NCBI RefSeq assembly: GCF_000981385.1
Contig: NZ_LATZ01000119.1
Coordinates: forward strand, 372,001-436,000
Source: Bacillus sp. SA1-12
GTDB lineage: Bacteria; Bacillota; Bacilli; Bacillales; Bacillaceae
Length of the DNA stretch: 64,000 nt
Direction: 5' to 3'
Made by a program: the position numbers and the translations under genes
In this document: in pieces, positions 8,440-17,973 of the stretch
Position numbering within the stretch: position 1 is the stretch's first letter
Layout: every line of letters begins with the position of its first letter
Notes under the pieces: generated by a model
Told to the model about the DNA's origin: nothing
What the model saw: only the letters and a program-made list of their open reading frames with translations
Database searches by the model: none

Positions 8440-9255
8440 ATGAGTGTAAAAATTGAAATAGAAAACGTAACAAAAACATTTTCTGTGAAAAGAGGAAAAG
8501 GAACAACTCCTGAGGAATTTACAGCTGTTTCAAATGTAAATCTTGATATCAAAACAGGTGAATTTATGGTGCTAGTTGGTCCGAGCGGCTGCGGAAAGTC
8601 AACGTTGTTGGATTTACTAAGCGGATTAACAACTCCAACAACCGGCTCGATAAAACTTGATGGAAAGCTGGTAACAGGTCCTGCGCTTGATAGGGGAATA
8701 GTATTTCAGCAATATGCCCTTTTTCCTTGGCTATCGGCTTTGGGAAATGTGACATTTGGTTTAGAGGAAAAAGGCTACTCAAAAAACGAACAGATTAGAA
8801 TTGCAAAGGAATATATAGCACTTGTCGGTTTAGAAGGATTTGAGGATCGGTATCCTCATGAACTTTCAGGTGGAATGAAGCAACGAATCGCCATTGCACG
8901 AAGTTTAGCGTATAATCCAGAAGTTCTTTTAATGGATGAACCATTTGCTGCATTAGATGCTCAAACACGTGAAACATTACAATCAGAATTATTGCGTATT
9001 TGGAAAAAGACAGGAAAAACCATTTTGTTTATCACTCATGGAATCGATGAGGCTGTTTACTTAGGGCAGCGTGTAGCTGTTATGACATCAAGACCAGGAA
9101 GAATTAAAGAAATCATCGATATTTCTTTGAATGCATTACAATCAGAGCAAGACATTCGGTCCCTTCCTGAGTTCGGAACATATCGCCAAAGAATTTGGTC
9201 ATTATTGCATTCAGAAGTAGATAAAGCACAAAAGCTTGAAAAACAAATCATTTAA
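8440..9255 (+). CDS. ABC transporter ATPase, SsuB/TauB-like
   Basis: A 271-aa ATPase with Walker A GPSGCGKST, a Q-loop region QQYALFPWL, signature LSGGMKQR, Walker B VLLMDEPF and H-loop ITHGIDEA. The FPWLSA after the Q-loop is characteristic of the nitrate/sulfonate/taurine importer class. AAAGGAGT lies at 8421-8428; GTG 8437 directly before ATG 8440 is also possible. It energises the importer formed with the genes on either side. Confidence 0.85.
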   Translation: MSVKIEIENVTKTFSVKRGKGTTPEEFTAVSNVNLDIKTGEFMVLVGPSGCGKSTLLDLLSGLTTPTTGSIKLDGKLVTGPALDRGIVFQQYALFPWLSALGNVTFGLEEKGYSKNEQIRIAKEYIALVGLEGFEDRYPHELSGGMKQRIAIARSLAYNPEVLLMDEPFAALDAQTRETLQSELLRIWKKTGKTILFITHGIDEAVYLGQRVAVMTSRPGRIKEIIDISLNALQSEQDIRSLPEFGTYRQRIWSLLHSEVDKAQKLEKQII

Positions 9256-9273
9256 GATAAGGGGGCTTCATAA

Positions 9274-10101
9274 ATGGCTCGTACAGAAGAAATTATCCAT
9301 TTACCTAAAAAAACAGAAGCATTAACAATACCTAAAAAGCTTCTTTCAGGAACCGCTCACTATTTTACCAAATCGGTTGCGATCATTTTATTGTTTGTTT
9401 TATGGGAGATTATACCTAGGATTGGACTAGTTGAAGTTGCTTTTTTTCCTCCATTATCAATTGTTTTGACTGGCTGGTGGGAATTGGTCGCTACAGGTCA
9501 ATTGGTAGAGCATATTACAGCTAGTTTCATCCGGTCTATCATTGGTTTTGGCATTGCGGTTATTATTGCTATTCCGCTTGGTTTAACGATTGGATGGTTT
9601 AAACGCTTTTCAGATTTTGCGAATCCTTTACTTGAAGCCTTCAGGAATACCGCAGCGTTGGCAATCCTGCCAGTTTTTATCTTATTGCTTGGAATAGGTG
9701 AAGCATCCAAAATAGCGGTTGTTATTTATGCATGCTCATTTCCAATTCTTCTCAGCACGATAAGCGCTGTTCGTAATGTAGACCCTTTGTTTATCAAGTC
9801 AGCGAAATCTATGGCATTAAGACCGGTTAAGCTCTTTCTTAAAGTGATCTTGCCAGCTGCTGTTCCGACTATCTTTGTTGGTATTCGGCTTGCGGCATCT
9901 TCCTCCATTTTAGTATTAGTTGCAGCTGAAATGATTGGTGCAAAAGCCGGATTAGGCTATTTAATTATTAGCTCACAGCAAAACTTTCAAATAGCCTATA
10001 TGTATTCAGGAATCTTAACGATATCTGCTTTGGGGATGCTTGTGAATACGCTGCTCCTTCAACTTGAAGGAAGATTATCAAGGTGGAAGGTTCATCATTG
10101 A
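9274..10101 (+). CDS. ABC transporter permease, SsuC/TauC-like
   Basis: A 275-aa integral membrane protein with about six hydrophobic segments and an EAA-type loop around SAKSMALRPVKLFLKVILPA that should contact the ATPase. It completes the binding protein/ATPase/permease trio. AAGGGGGC precedes the ATG. No terminator follows before the promoter of the sulfolactate operon. Confidence 0.85.
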   Translation: MARTEEIIHLPKKTEALTIPKKLLSGTAHYFTKSVAIILLFVLWEIIPRIGLVEVAFFPPLSIVLTGWWELVATGQLVEHITASFIRSIIGFGIAVIIAIPLGLTIGWFKRFSDFANPLLEAFRNTAALAILPVFILLLGIGEASKIAVVIYACSFPILLSTISAVRNVDPLFIKSAKSMALRPVKLFLKVILPAAVPTIFVGIRLAASSSILVLVAAEMIGAKAGLGYLIISSQQNFQIAYMYSGILTISALGMLVNTLLLQLEGRLSRWKVHH

Positions 10102-10185
10102 GGAGATTTGGATCTTCGATTTAAAACAGATCTGCTCTTTACCAATATGTTTTTTAGAAATATAAATTTTTTTCAATGAAAACTG

Positions 10186-10215
10186 TTGACAAGGAATGGG
10201 TACTCACGTTACTAT
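10186..10215 (+). promoter_or_regulatory. Promoter of the sulfolactate operon
   Basis: TTGACA (10186-10191), an 18-bp spacer that contains GGAAT, and TACTAT (10210-10215). It lies about 30 nt before S-leader 6. Confidence 0.7.
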
Positions 10216-10249
10216 TTATTCATAGTTAACCAATCGGATTAATAAAGGT

Positions 10250-10314
10250 ACGATCAGACGACTGAAGGCCTTGTAACGTTCAATTAATTTTTTGAACGTT
10301 GCAGGGCCTTTTTT
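10250..10314 (+). promoter_or_regulatory. S-leader copy 6 with terminator
   Basis: The unit at 10250-10268 reads AC-GA-TCAG-ACGA-CTGA-A-GG with perfect arms; only the inner outer-strand base pairs. The terminator is long (10265-10283 with 10292-10310) and ends in six T. It precedes the whole suy/slc/TTT operon. Confidence 0.8.
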
Positions 10315-10404
10315 GTCTAAAAATACTTTTCGTTTCCGTTGGTTGGACCATAGGATGTATGACCAATGAGTTGTCAATGAAATGTAAAAAAGGAGAGGAA
10401 GATC

Positions 10405-10686
10405 TTGGCACATAAATTTTTAGTGCATCATGTTGGAGATTCGGTAGGTGTAGCTATTGAAGATATCAATGCTGAGGAAGAAATACAAGGCGTTTATCTA
10501 GAGGATGATTCAATCATCACGACTGTTTCTAAGGATTTTATCCCTTTAGGTCATAAAATTGCTTTAGTTGATATTTCGAAAGACGATTTTGTGATTGAAT
10601 ACAAAGAAAAAATTGGCATCGCAACAAAACAAATTGAACAAGGGAATTATGTACATACTCATAATTTAAAAACGGCGAGGTGGTAA
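10405..10686 (+). CDS. suyA: (R)-sulfolactate sulfo-lyase, small subunit
   Basis: A 93-aa SAF-domain protein of the UxaA N-terminal family, starting with AHKFLVHHVGDSVGVA. In sulfolactate degraders SuyA is such a small subunit paired with SuyB, which follows immediately. Together they split (R)-sulfolactate into pyruvate and sulfite in the cytoplasm. The start is TTG with AGGAGAGGAAG upstream. Altronate or galactarate dehydratase subunits share the fold, but slcC, comC and the transporter next door favour sulfolactate. Confidence 0.85.
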   Translation: MAHKFLVHHVGDSVGVAIEDINAEEEIQGVYLEDDSIITTVSKDFIPLGHKIALVDISKDDFVIEYKEKIGIATKQIEQGNYVHTHNLKTARW

Positions 10687-10688
10687 AG

Positions 10689-11843
10689 ATGGAAAAGAAA
10701 CTATGGGGTTATCGAAGAGAGAATGGAAAAATAGGAGTTCGCAATCATGTCGTCATCATGCCAGTCGATGATATTTCTAATGCAGCGGCTGAAGCAGTCG
10801 GTAGAATTGTACCTGGTACATTACCAATACCGCATGCATATGGACGCCTTCAGTACGGTCCAGATCTGGAGCTGTTCTTTAAAACGATCATTGGAAATTG
10901 CTCAAATCCAAATGTTGCAGCGGTAATTGTCATTGGAATTGAACCGAAGTGGACAGAAAGAATCGTCGAGGGAATCAAAAAGACAGGAAAACCTGTTGCC
11001 GGGTTTTCCATTGAACGACATGGAGATTTTGCAACAATCGAAAAAGCATCACGTTTAGCACAGAAATATGTTCAATATGCTTCAGAACTACAACGTGAAG
11101 AAGTTGAATTGTCAGAAATTTTAGTGAGTATTAAATGCGGTGAATCTGATACAACAACAGGCTTGGGATCTTGCCCAACAGTTGGGAATGTAGTGGATCG
11201 ATTAGTTGATGCTAACGGTACGGTCATTTTTGGAGAAACCTCTGAATTAACAGGCGGGGAACATTTAATTGCTGATCGTTGTGAGTCAGATGAGGTGAAA
11301 AGGAAGTTTTATAGCATTTATAACGATTATGTTGAGGAAATCGCGTCAAAAGGTGTTGATTTGTTTGGGAGTCAGCCGACAGAAGGAAATATTAGAGGAG
11401 GGCTGACAACAATCGAAGAAAAAGCGTTAGGAAATATTGAAAAAACGGGTTCAAAGCAAGTTGTAGATGCTTTGGAGCCAGCAGTAGCACCTACTAAACA
11501 AGGCTTGAATTTCATGGATACATCTTCTGCAGCAGCTGAATGCATTACCTTAATGGCAGCAGGGGGAGCAGTTGTTCACTTTTTTCCTACTGGACAGGGA
11601 AATATTATCGGAAATCCAATCGTACCAGTTATAAAAATCTCAGCTAATCCGATTACAGTTGAGACAATGAGTGAACATATTGATGTGGATGTAACAGGGC
11701 TGCTAAAACGCGAATATAACTTAACAGAGTCGGGAGATTTATTACTCGATATGTTAATTAGAACGATAAATGGAAGATTAACAGCTGCTGAAAGCCTTGG
11801 ACATAGAGAATTTGTTCTTACGAAGCTGTATCGCAGCGCCTAA
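10689..11843 (+). CDS. suyB: (R)-sulfolactate sulfo-lyase, large subunit
   Basis: A 384-aa UxaA/altronate-dehydratase C-terminal family protein. WGYRRENGKIGVRNHVVIMP at the start and SIKCGESDTTTGLGSCPTVG in the middle are family hallmarks; the cysteine there is the usual metal/Fe-S ligand region. It pairs with SuyA. The start is ATG 10689, 2 nt after the suyA stop, with GAGGTGG overlapping the suyA end, indicating translational coupling. The sulfite released feeds assimilation via sulfite reductase, which is not in the window. Confidence 0.85.
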   Translation: MEKKLWGYRRENGKIGVRNHVVIMPVDDISNAAAEAVGRIVPGTLPIPHAYGRLQYGPDLELFFKTIIGNCSNPNVAAVIVIGIEPKWTERIVEGIKKTGKPVAGFSIERHGDFATIEKASRLAQKYVQYASELQREEVELSEILVSIKCGESDTTTGLGSCPTVGNVVDRLVDANGTVIFGETSELTGGEHLIADRCESDEVKRKFYSIYNDYVEEIASKGVDLFGSQPTEGNIRGGLTTIEEKALGNIEKTGSKQVVDALEPAVAPTKQGLNFMDTSSAAAECITLMAAGGAVVHFFPTGQGNIIGNPIVPVIKISANPITVETMSEHIDVDVTGLLKREYNLTESGDLLLDMLIRTINGRLTAAESLGHREFVLTKLYRSA

Positions 11844-11858
11844 GCGAGGTGAACAGTA

Positions 11859-12809
11859 TTGAAAATAATTATTTCGGAAATGATGCATCCATCAGGTATT
11901 TCAATATTACAGTCTATTGGGGAGGTTGAGCTGCTCCCTGATTTATGGAAAAGCAAGCAGGAATTATTGCAGAAAATGAGTGAAGCAGATGCACTTATTG
12001 TACGAAACCAAACAAATGTGAATAAAGAAGTCATAAAAGCAGGAAAAAATTTAAAAGTAATTGGCAGATTAGGTGTTGGTCTGGATAATATTGATCTTCT
12101 TACAGCGAAGAACTTTGATGTCAAAGTGGTTTCAGCTAGACATGCAAACTCTGTTTCAGTAGCTGAATATGTGGTGGCTGCGATTCTAACAGCCTCTCGT
12201 TCCTTATCTCAAGCAGGTGAAGATGTTAACAAAGGAAATTGGAATCGGGCACTTTTTACAGGTAATGAAGTATATGGAAAAACATTAGGGCTGATTGGAA
12301 CGGGGGAAATTGGTCATAGACTTGCGAAAAGAGCTATTGCCCTTGGAATGACGGTCATTGGATATGATCCATATGTCAGGGATGAAGAATTCCCGTTTGT
12401 AGAAACAGGAATTATTAAATCAGAATTTCATGAAGTTCTAAAGCAGGGAGATTTTATAAGTATTCATACTCCCTTAACAAAAGACACGAAATCATTAATC
12501 AGTTCTGATGAATTCCATTTAATGAAGAAAAACGCAATTGTGATTAATACATCAAGAGGAGGAATAATAGACGAAGCAGCTTTGCTGAAATCTGTGGAAG
12601 CTGGCCATCTTTCAGGCGCGTTTTTGGATGTGCTTGATGTAGAACCTATTAAACTAGACAATCCTTTATTAAACAATCATAAGATTACTATTACTCCTCA
12701 TATAGCTGGATTAACGAATGAGTCACAAGAAAGAATTTCTGCGATTATTTCAGATGAGGTTGTAAATGTCCTTCAAGGCAAACATTCATTGTCACTCGTT
12801 CCATTATAG
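11859..12809 (+). CDS. slcC: (S)-sulfolactate dehydrogenase (D-2-hydroxyacid dehydrogenase family)
   Basis: A 316-aa NAD-dependent dehydrogenase with a GLIGTGEIG Rossmann motif, the RGGIIDEAAL block carrying the catalytic arginine, and ITPHIAG with the catalytic histidine. In Chromohalobacter the family member SlcC oxidises (S)-sulfolactate to sulfopyruvate. Its position between suyB and comC fits that role. The start is TTG 11859 after GCGAGGTG. Phosphoglycerate-type activity cannot be excluded from sequence alone. Confidence 0.8.
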   Translation: MKIIISEMMHPSGISILQSIGEVELLPDLWKSKQELLQKMSEADALIVRNQTNVNKEVIKAGKNLKVIGRLGVGLDNIDLLTAKNFDVKVVSARHANSVSVAEYVVAAILTASRSLSQAGEDVNKGNWNRALFTGNEVYGKTLGLIGTGEIGHRLAKRAIALGMTVIGYDPYVRDEEFPFVETGIIKSEFHEVLKQGDFISIHTPLTKDTKSLISSDEFHLMKKNAIVINTSRGGIIDEAALLKSVEAGHLSGAFLDVLDVEPIKLDNPLLNNHKITITPHIAGLTNESQERISAIISDEVVNVLQGKHSLSLVPL

Positions 12810-12832
12810 GTTTTGAAGGGGGAAATAATATT

Positions 12833-13897
12833 ATGACGTTCTATCAAGCTGATACATTAAAAAACTATATAAAAAGTATCTTAGTAAGCCAAAGAGTCAA
12901 AGCGGAGGATGCTGAAATTGTTGCAGATTCTCTTGTAAGAGCAGATCTTGAAGGAATTAGCAGCCATGGTATCAGCAGGTTACCTATTTATTCGAAACGA
13001 ATGGAAGAGAGCAGAATAAATCCTGCTCCTTCTATCAAAATTGAAAAATCAGGTTTATCGACATTACTTGTAGATGGAGATCATGGATTGGGTCAGGTTG
13101 TTGCCTATACAGGGCTGAAAGAAGGAATAAAGACTGCAAAAGAAACAGGGATTGCAGCTGTTGCATTACGAAATAGCAATCATTTTGGGTGTGCATCCTA
13201 TTATTGTCAAATGGCTTGTGATGAAGGGCTAGCGTCCATCATCATGACAAACTCTCCGTCAGGAATCCCGCCATGGGGAGGTAAAAAAGCTTTTTTCGGC
13301 ACGAATCCAGTCGGATTTGGTTTTCCTGTTAAAGACTTGCCAAATGTCATTATTGATATGTCCGCAAGTGTAGTAGCGAGAGGAAAAATCATTGAGGCAG
13401 CAAAGGAAGGGCAAAGCATACCAAAGGGATGGGCAATCGATCAAAATGGCTTAGATACAGAAGATCCAACCGCAGCAATCAATGGGGCAATTCTTCCTTC
13501 AGGGGGTGTTAAGGGGTATGGCTGGGCACTAGCGATCGAAATCCTAACTGGTATTTTATCGGGGGCTTCATATGGTCCGCATGTCCAAAACATTTATTAT
13601 GATCATCACCAACATTCAAACATCGGACATTTCTTTATTCTCATTGATATCGAAAAATTCATGCCATATGAATATTTTACAAGTCTAGTTAAAAATATGC
13701 TCATCGAATTAAAAGAAGTTCCTAAAAAAGTTGATACAGATACCATCTTCTATCCAGGTGAACGAAGGGAAAAATCCTATCAAAAACAATTATCTTCGGG
13801 AATAAACTTATCTTCTGAAGTTGTAAAGGACCTAAGTCTTTTAGCGAGACGTTTCCATATCGAAAATCCCTTTGAAAAAGGGAAATGCGATGTTTGA
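12833..13897 (+). CDS. comC: (R)-sulfolactate dehydrogenase (Ldh_2 family)
   Basis: A 354-aa malate/L-lactate dehydrogenase-fold enzyme. The RADLEGISSHGISRLPIY region and SNHFGCA loop are typical of the Ldh_2 family, which includes ComC (L-sulfolactate dehydrogenase). ComC reduces sulfopyruvate to (R)-sulfolactate, so SlcC and ComC together invert (S)-sulfolactate into the SuyAB substrate. The reading frame overlaps the gntR start by 8 nt. Confidence 0.8.
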   Translation: MTFYQADTLKNYIKSILVSQRVKAEDAEIVADSLVRADLEGISSHGISRLPIYSKRMEESRINPAPSIKIEKSGLSTLLVDGDHGLGQVVAYTGLKEGIKTAKETGIAAVALRNSNHFGCASYYCQMACDEGLASIIMTNSPSGIPPWGGKKAFFGTNPVGFGFPVKDLPNVIIDMSASVVARGKIIEAAKEGQSIPKGWAIDQNGLDTEDPTAAINGAILPSGGVKGYGWALAIEILTGILSGASYGPHVQNIYYDHHQHSNIGHFFILIDIEKFMPYEYFTSLVKNMLIELKEVPKKVDTDTIFYPGERREKSYQKQLSSGINLSSEVVKDLSLLARRFHIENPFEKGKCDV

Positions 13898-14606
13898 ACA
13901 TTTAAAGTTTGATCGATCAACCGTACCTAATAGAATCGTAGAAGAAATAAAGGCACTTATTCAAGAACAAAAGCTAGTGCCAGGGGAAAAGCTCCCCTCA
14001 GAGAGAGATCTCTCCCTAACATTTAATGTGAGTCGAAATACCATTCGAGAATCCTATAAAATTCTTTCGACACTTGGTTTTATTGAGATAAAGCAAGGAC
14101 ATGGAGCTTTTGTTGCTGATGGAGTGAATAATTTAGCAAATTTGACTGATCAATATTTCATTAGAAGTGATCAATTAGCTGATTTATTTGAAATAAGAAG
14201 ACTAATCGAAACGAGTGCAGTCATCTGGTCTGTTGAAAGGGCTTCAGATAACCAAATTGATGAGCTTTATCAGTTTGTAAAAGAGACTGTCCTTTTATTA
14301 AACGAAAATAAGGTGAATGATCGTATATTGTCCGAAAGAGATCACACTTTTCATACAAAGATTGCAGAACTATCAGATAATGCCATTGCATTCAGAATTA
14401 TGAATAGTTTAACCGGCCTTTTTAATAAAGTGAGGCAGGAGACATCTAAAATTCCTGATCGAATACACGACTCTTGGCAGGAGCATACTCAGATCGTTGA
14501 AATGATGAAGAAACGTGATTCGGTCAAAGCAAAGGAATATATGGAGAAACATTTACAAAGTGTCGAGCAGACTCTAAAGGAGGAATTGGAAGGAGGTAAG
14601 CTATGA
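13890..14606 (+). CDS. GntR-family regulator, FadR/FCD type
   Basis: A 238-aa regulator with an N-terminal winged helix (KLPSERDLSLTFNVSRNTIRESYK, residues about 32-55) and an all-helical FCD ligand domain with the usual His/Asp pattern (LFEIRRLIE, RDHTFHTKIA). It probably senses sulfolactate or sulfopyruvate and controls this operon, by analogy with SuyR in other bacteria. The start is ATG 13890 inside the comC end; TTG 13872 is possible. I find no clear operator next to the operon promoter. Confidence 0.8.
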   Translation: MFEHLKFDRSTVPNRIVEEIKALIQEQKLVPGEKLPSERDLSLTFNVSRNTIRESYKILSTLGFIEIKQGHGAFVADGVNNLANLTDQYFIRSDQLADLFEIRRLIETSAVIWSVERASDNQIDELYQFVKETVLLLNENKVNDRILSERDHTFHTKIAELSDNAIAFRIMNSLTGLFNKVRQETSKIPDRIHDSWQEHTQIVEMMKKRDSVKAKEYMEKHLQSVEQTLKEELEGGKL

Positions 14607-15064
14607 CAAGTAAGGTTTTGAACGAACAAAATATTGGCGGGTTTTTTGCTATACTCTTCGGTTTATTATCGCTATATGAAGCTAGCAAATTGAATTCATT
14701 TGGTCAGGGACTTTTAATTGGTGATCATGTTTTCCCGGGATTAATTGGTATTCTGCTAGTGGTGTTTGGGATAAGTTTAGTTTTTGAAAGAAAAACAGAT
14801 CGTAAAAAGGCTGATTTAGTAAATCAAAAAACGCGGAAAGTCTTAATTGCCTCTATTTTCATCCTATTACTCTATAGCTTTCTGATTGCAGCAGTAGGTT
14901 ATGTAATCAGTACTTTGCTAGTCTCTGTCAGCTTAATCAGACTAATTGGAAACTATCGTTGGCTGATTTCGATCCTGATTGGAGGAGTGATTACAGCTGT
15001 CTTTTATTTATTATTTATCATTTTGCTAAAAACTCCGTTACCAATCGGTATTTTTACACTTTAA
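14603..15064 (+). CDS. Tripartite tricarboxylate transporter, small membrane subunit (TctB)
   Basis: A 153-aa protein with four hydrophobic segments, the expected topology for the small TctB subunit. It overlaps gntR by 4 nt and precedes TctA. In sulfolactate clusters the SlcHFG transporter is of this TTT class, so sulfolactate uptake is the likely task. Confidence 0.8.
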   Translation: MTSKVLNEQNIGGFFAILFGLLSLYEASKLNSFGQGLLIGDHVFPGLIGILLVVFGISLVFERKTDRKKADLVNQKTRKVLIASIFILLLYSFLIAAVGYVISTLLVSVSLIRLIGNYRWLISILIGGVITAVFYLLFIILLKTPLPIGIFTL

Positions 15065-15076
15065 GGAGGGAGTTAT

Positions 15077-16594
15077 GTGGAATCAATTGTTTATCTATTA
15101 AATGGTCTTAGTGAAGTGATAACTCCGTCTAATTTGCTGATTGTATTAATTGGTTCATTACTCGGGACACTGGTTGGCGTTCTTCCCGGATTAGGTCCAA
15201 CTTCAGCCATTGCCGTCTTATTACCAGTAACAACGATGCTTGATCCTGCTCAAGGACTCATGATGATGGCCGGGATTTATTATGGCTCCATGTATGGCGG
15301 ATCAACGACAGCTATCTTAATGAATATTCCTGGTGAATCTTCATCCGTACCTGCAACGTTGGATGGTTATCCGCTTGCTAAGGAAGGAAGAGCTGGAGCT
15401 GCACTTGGAATAGCTGCTATAGGGTCTTTTGTGGCTGGAATTATCGGATTAATAGGACTTGTTCTATTCGCTCCGATTTTAGCAGATCAAGCTTTAAAGT
15501 TTGGTCCGCCTGAATATTTTACCTTAATGCTCATTGCATTGCTTGTTCTGTTTAATTTAACAGGCTTCTCATTTAAAAAATCGTTCATTATGGGGTTATT
15601 TGGATTTCTATTCTCTTTAGTTGGAATTGGCGTCACGACCGGTATGCCCAGATTCGATTATGGATTCAGCTTTCTAACAGGCGGATTTGAAATGATTAGT
15701 ATGATTATTGGTCTATTTGCTATCTCTGAAGTCTTAAAAGGACTAGAAGAAAAACGCAGTACAAAGAAACATGTAAAGATTAAAGGGGTTTTTCCAACGA
15801 AAAAAGACATTAATGCGAGTAAATATCCGATTATAAGGGGAAGTTTACTTGGTTTTTCCCTTGGCATTTTACCAGGAATTTCAGCCACGATTACATCGTT
15901 TTTATCCTATGATCTAGAAAAGAAAGTCTCAAAGCATCCTGAAAAATTTGGGAAAGGAGCAATTGAAGGAGTAGCAGGACCGGAATCAGCTAATAATGCA
16001 ACAAGCTCAGGCGGGTTTATTCCCCTTTTATCATTAGGAATACCTGCATCACCGCCATTAGCGGTACTATTAGCAGCTCTAATGATTTATGGACTGACAC
16101 CCGGACCTATCCTGTTTGAACAGAATAGTGAAATGGTGTGGCTAGTTATTGCCAGTATGTTTATCGGGAATGTCATTTTATTAGTATTGAATCTGCCATT
16201 GGTCGGGCTATGGGCTAAGCTGACAGAGGTTCCTTTTGGAATATTAGCTCCTATTATTCTATTAATTAGCATCCTTGGTGCATATTCTGTGAGAAATAGT
16301 ATGTTTGATGTAGTTGTTGCCATTATTTTTGGCGTTTTTGGTTATGTATTCAATAAATACCAATGGCCCATCATTCCATTTGTTTTATGCTCTGTCCTTG
16401 GACCGAAAATAGAGAGCTCTTTTTTACAATCAATGGAAATGTCTTCAGGAAATCTACTTATCTTTATACAAAGACCAATCTCATTAACGATTCTATTAGT
16501 TGCTGTGGTATTTTTAATTTTTTCAATCTTTTTAATGAAAAGAACGAAAAATAGAATTATGCAAGAAACAGGGGAACAAATGGAATTCTCTTAA
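15077..16594 (+). CDS. Tripartite tricarboxylate transporter, large permease (TctA)
   Basis: A 505-aa membrane protein with about twelve hydrophobic segments. Two family repeats are visible: GVLPGLGPTSAIAVLLP near the N-terminus and GILPGISATITSFLSYDLEK near residue 270. Also present are YYGSMYGGSTTAILMNIPGE and a repeat around PESANNATSSGGFIPLLSLG. The start is GTG 15077 with AAGGAGGG; an ATG at 15075 is out of frame. It forms the channel of the sulfolactate importer. Confidence 0.9.
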   Translation: MESIVYLLNGLSEVITPSNLLIVLIGSLLGTLVGVLPGLGPTSAIAVLLPVTTMLDPAQGLMMMAGIYYGSMYGGSTTAILMNIPGESSSVPATLDGYPLAKEGRAGAALGIAAIGSFVAGIIGLIGLVLFAPILADQALKFGPPEYFTLMLIALLVLFNLTGFSFKKSFIMGLFGFLFSLVGIGVTTGMPRFDYGFSFLTGGFEMISMIIGLFAISEVLKGLEEKRSTKKHVKIKGVFPTKKDINASKYPIIRGSLLGFSLGILPGISATITSFLSYDLEKKVSKHPEKFGKGAIEGVAGPESANNATSSGGFIPLLSLGIPASPPLAVLLAALMIYGLTPGPILFEQNSEMVWLVIASMFIGNVILLVLNLPLVGLWAKLTEVPFGILAPIILLISILGAYSVRNSMFDVVVAIIFGVFGYVFNKYQWPIIPFVLCSVLGPKIESSFLQSMEMSSGNLLIFIQRPISLTILLVAVVFLIFSIFLMKRTKNRIMQETGEQMEFS

Positions 16595-16626
16595 TAATAA
16601 AGATATAAATAGGAGGTATATTTATC

Positions 16627-17640
16627 ATGAAAAAATTACAATCGATCTTTGCCGGTATCCTTTTAACAACAGTATTTCTATCAGGATGCGGGGCAAATTC
16701 AAAAACAACGGCTGATAAATCCAGTGAAAGTATTGACTACCCTACTAGGCAGATCGAACTGGTCGTTCCTTTTGCAGCTGGTGGCGGTGTTGATCTGGCA
16801 GCACGTGCTGTTGCTGATTATGTAAGCAAAGAGTGGGATCAGCCAGTTGTTGTGACAAATAAACCTGGCGGAGGTGGAATCATCGGTGCACAATATGCGT
16901 TAAAAGAGGCAAAGGCAGATGGATATACAGTATTAGTTAACAATAATTCCTCGACAACGATGTATGAAGCAGGAAATACAAATCCTACAATCACAAGCAA
17001 GGATAACAAATTTGCAGCCAGAATTGCTGAAGGAACACTTGCCTATGCTGTAAAGGCTGATGGGGAATGGGAAAATTTCAAGGAATTTTCAGAATGGGTA
17101 AAGGCTAATCCCGCGGAGTTAACGTGGGCAAGTGTTGGTCCTGCTGGTTTTTCCTCTTTCGGGGTAGCTGAGTGGCTTAATACACTAGATATAGATTTTA
17201 AGAAAACGGCAATGGTTTCCTCTGAGGGCGCATCAGACTCTGCAGCAAAGGTGGCAGGGGGACATATCGTTCTTGCGGTTCATACCGTTGGGGAATTAGC
17301 TCCGCTTGTAGAAGCAGGTAAAATTAAACTGCTTGCTGTTCAATCGGAAGAGAGAAGTCCTCTATTTCCAGAAGTGCCGACAGTAAAAGAAGAAGGCTTC
17401 GAAGGTTTAACAGTCAAATGGTGGACGGGTTTGTCGTTTGCAGCTAATACGCCTGATGAAATCGTAGAAAAGTGGAATCAAACCGTTCAAAAAATGGAAA
17501 ATGACGAACAATTTATCAAGCAATTAGAAAAAATAAAGCTGTCACCTTCCTATTTAAACTCTAATGATTTCACAAACGATGTAAAAGAGGAAACAGATCG
17601 ATATACAAAAATTGCGGAAGAGACTGGAATCAGGAAATAA
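16627..17640 (+). CDS. Tripartite tricarboxylate transporter, binding lipoprotein (TctC)
   Basis: A 337-aa protein with a lipoprotein leader (FLSGC) and a Bug/TctC-type domain starting YPTRQIELVVPFAAGGGVDLAAR, with the typical NKPGGGGIIGA loop. It captures the substrate outside the cell for TctAB. It is the last gene of the sulfolactate operon. No strong terminator follows. Confidence 0.85.
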   Translation: MKKLQSIFAGILLTTVFLSGCGANSKTTADKSSESIDYPTRQIELVVPFAAGGGVDLAARAVADYVSKEWDQPVVVTNKPGGGGIIGAQYALKEAKADGYTVLVNNNSSTTMYEAGNTNPTITSKDNKFAARIAEGTLAYAVKADGEWENFKEFSEWVKANPAELTWASVGPAGFSSFGVAEWLNTLDIDFKKTAMVSSEGASDSAAKVAGGHIVLAVHTVGELAPLVEAGKIKLLAVQSEERSPLFPEVPTVKEEGFEGLTVKWWTGLSFAANTPDEIVEKWNQTVQKMENDEQFIKQLEKIKLSPSYLNSNDFTNDVKEETDRYTKIAEETGIRK

Positions 17641-17893
17641 ATAATAATGAGAACAATCTAATTTTAATAGTAAAAGCAGCTAATCTCACTACTTTTCCAC
17701 TGATTCAACATTTGAAAGATTAATTGAATAATAGCTTTGAGTTGACAACCAGAGAATCCATCGGTATGAAAAGGGAGGTCTTTGGTTGTTTTTATTTAAA
17801 GATTTTTAAGGAGAACATACTTTTAGATGTTAAATTGAGAAAATATATTAATTGTCAGCTTTATTTCGACCATTACATATTTTTAAAACATAC
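17641..17893 (+). other. Intergenic region with a second possible promoter
   Basis: There is a good TTGACA (17742-17747), 17 bp, TATGAA (17765-17770) promoter. An AAGGGAGGTC ribosome-site-like sequence follows with no lasting frame, so this may be a relic. Nothing else is recognised here. Confidence 0.4.
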
Positions 17894-17922
17894 TTGATTT
17901 ATCGGAATATAGATATTAATAT
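17894..17922 (+). promoter_or_regulatory. Promoter of the sulfatase gene
   Basis: TTGATT (17894-17899), a 17-bp spacer with CGGAAT, and TAATAT (17917-17922). It lies about 50 nt before S-leader 7. Confidence 0.65.
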
Positions 17923-17973
17923 AGACTTACAAAATCTATTACTACTAACATACTTATTAAGAAATAATCAATT

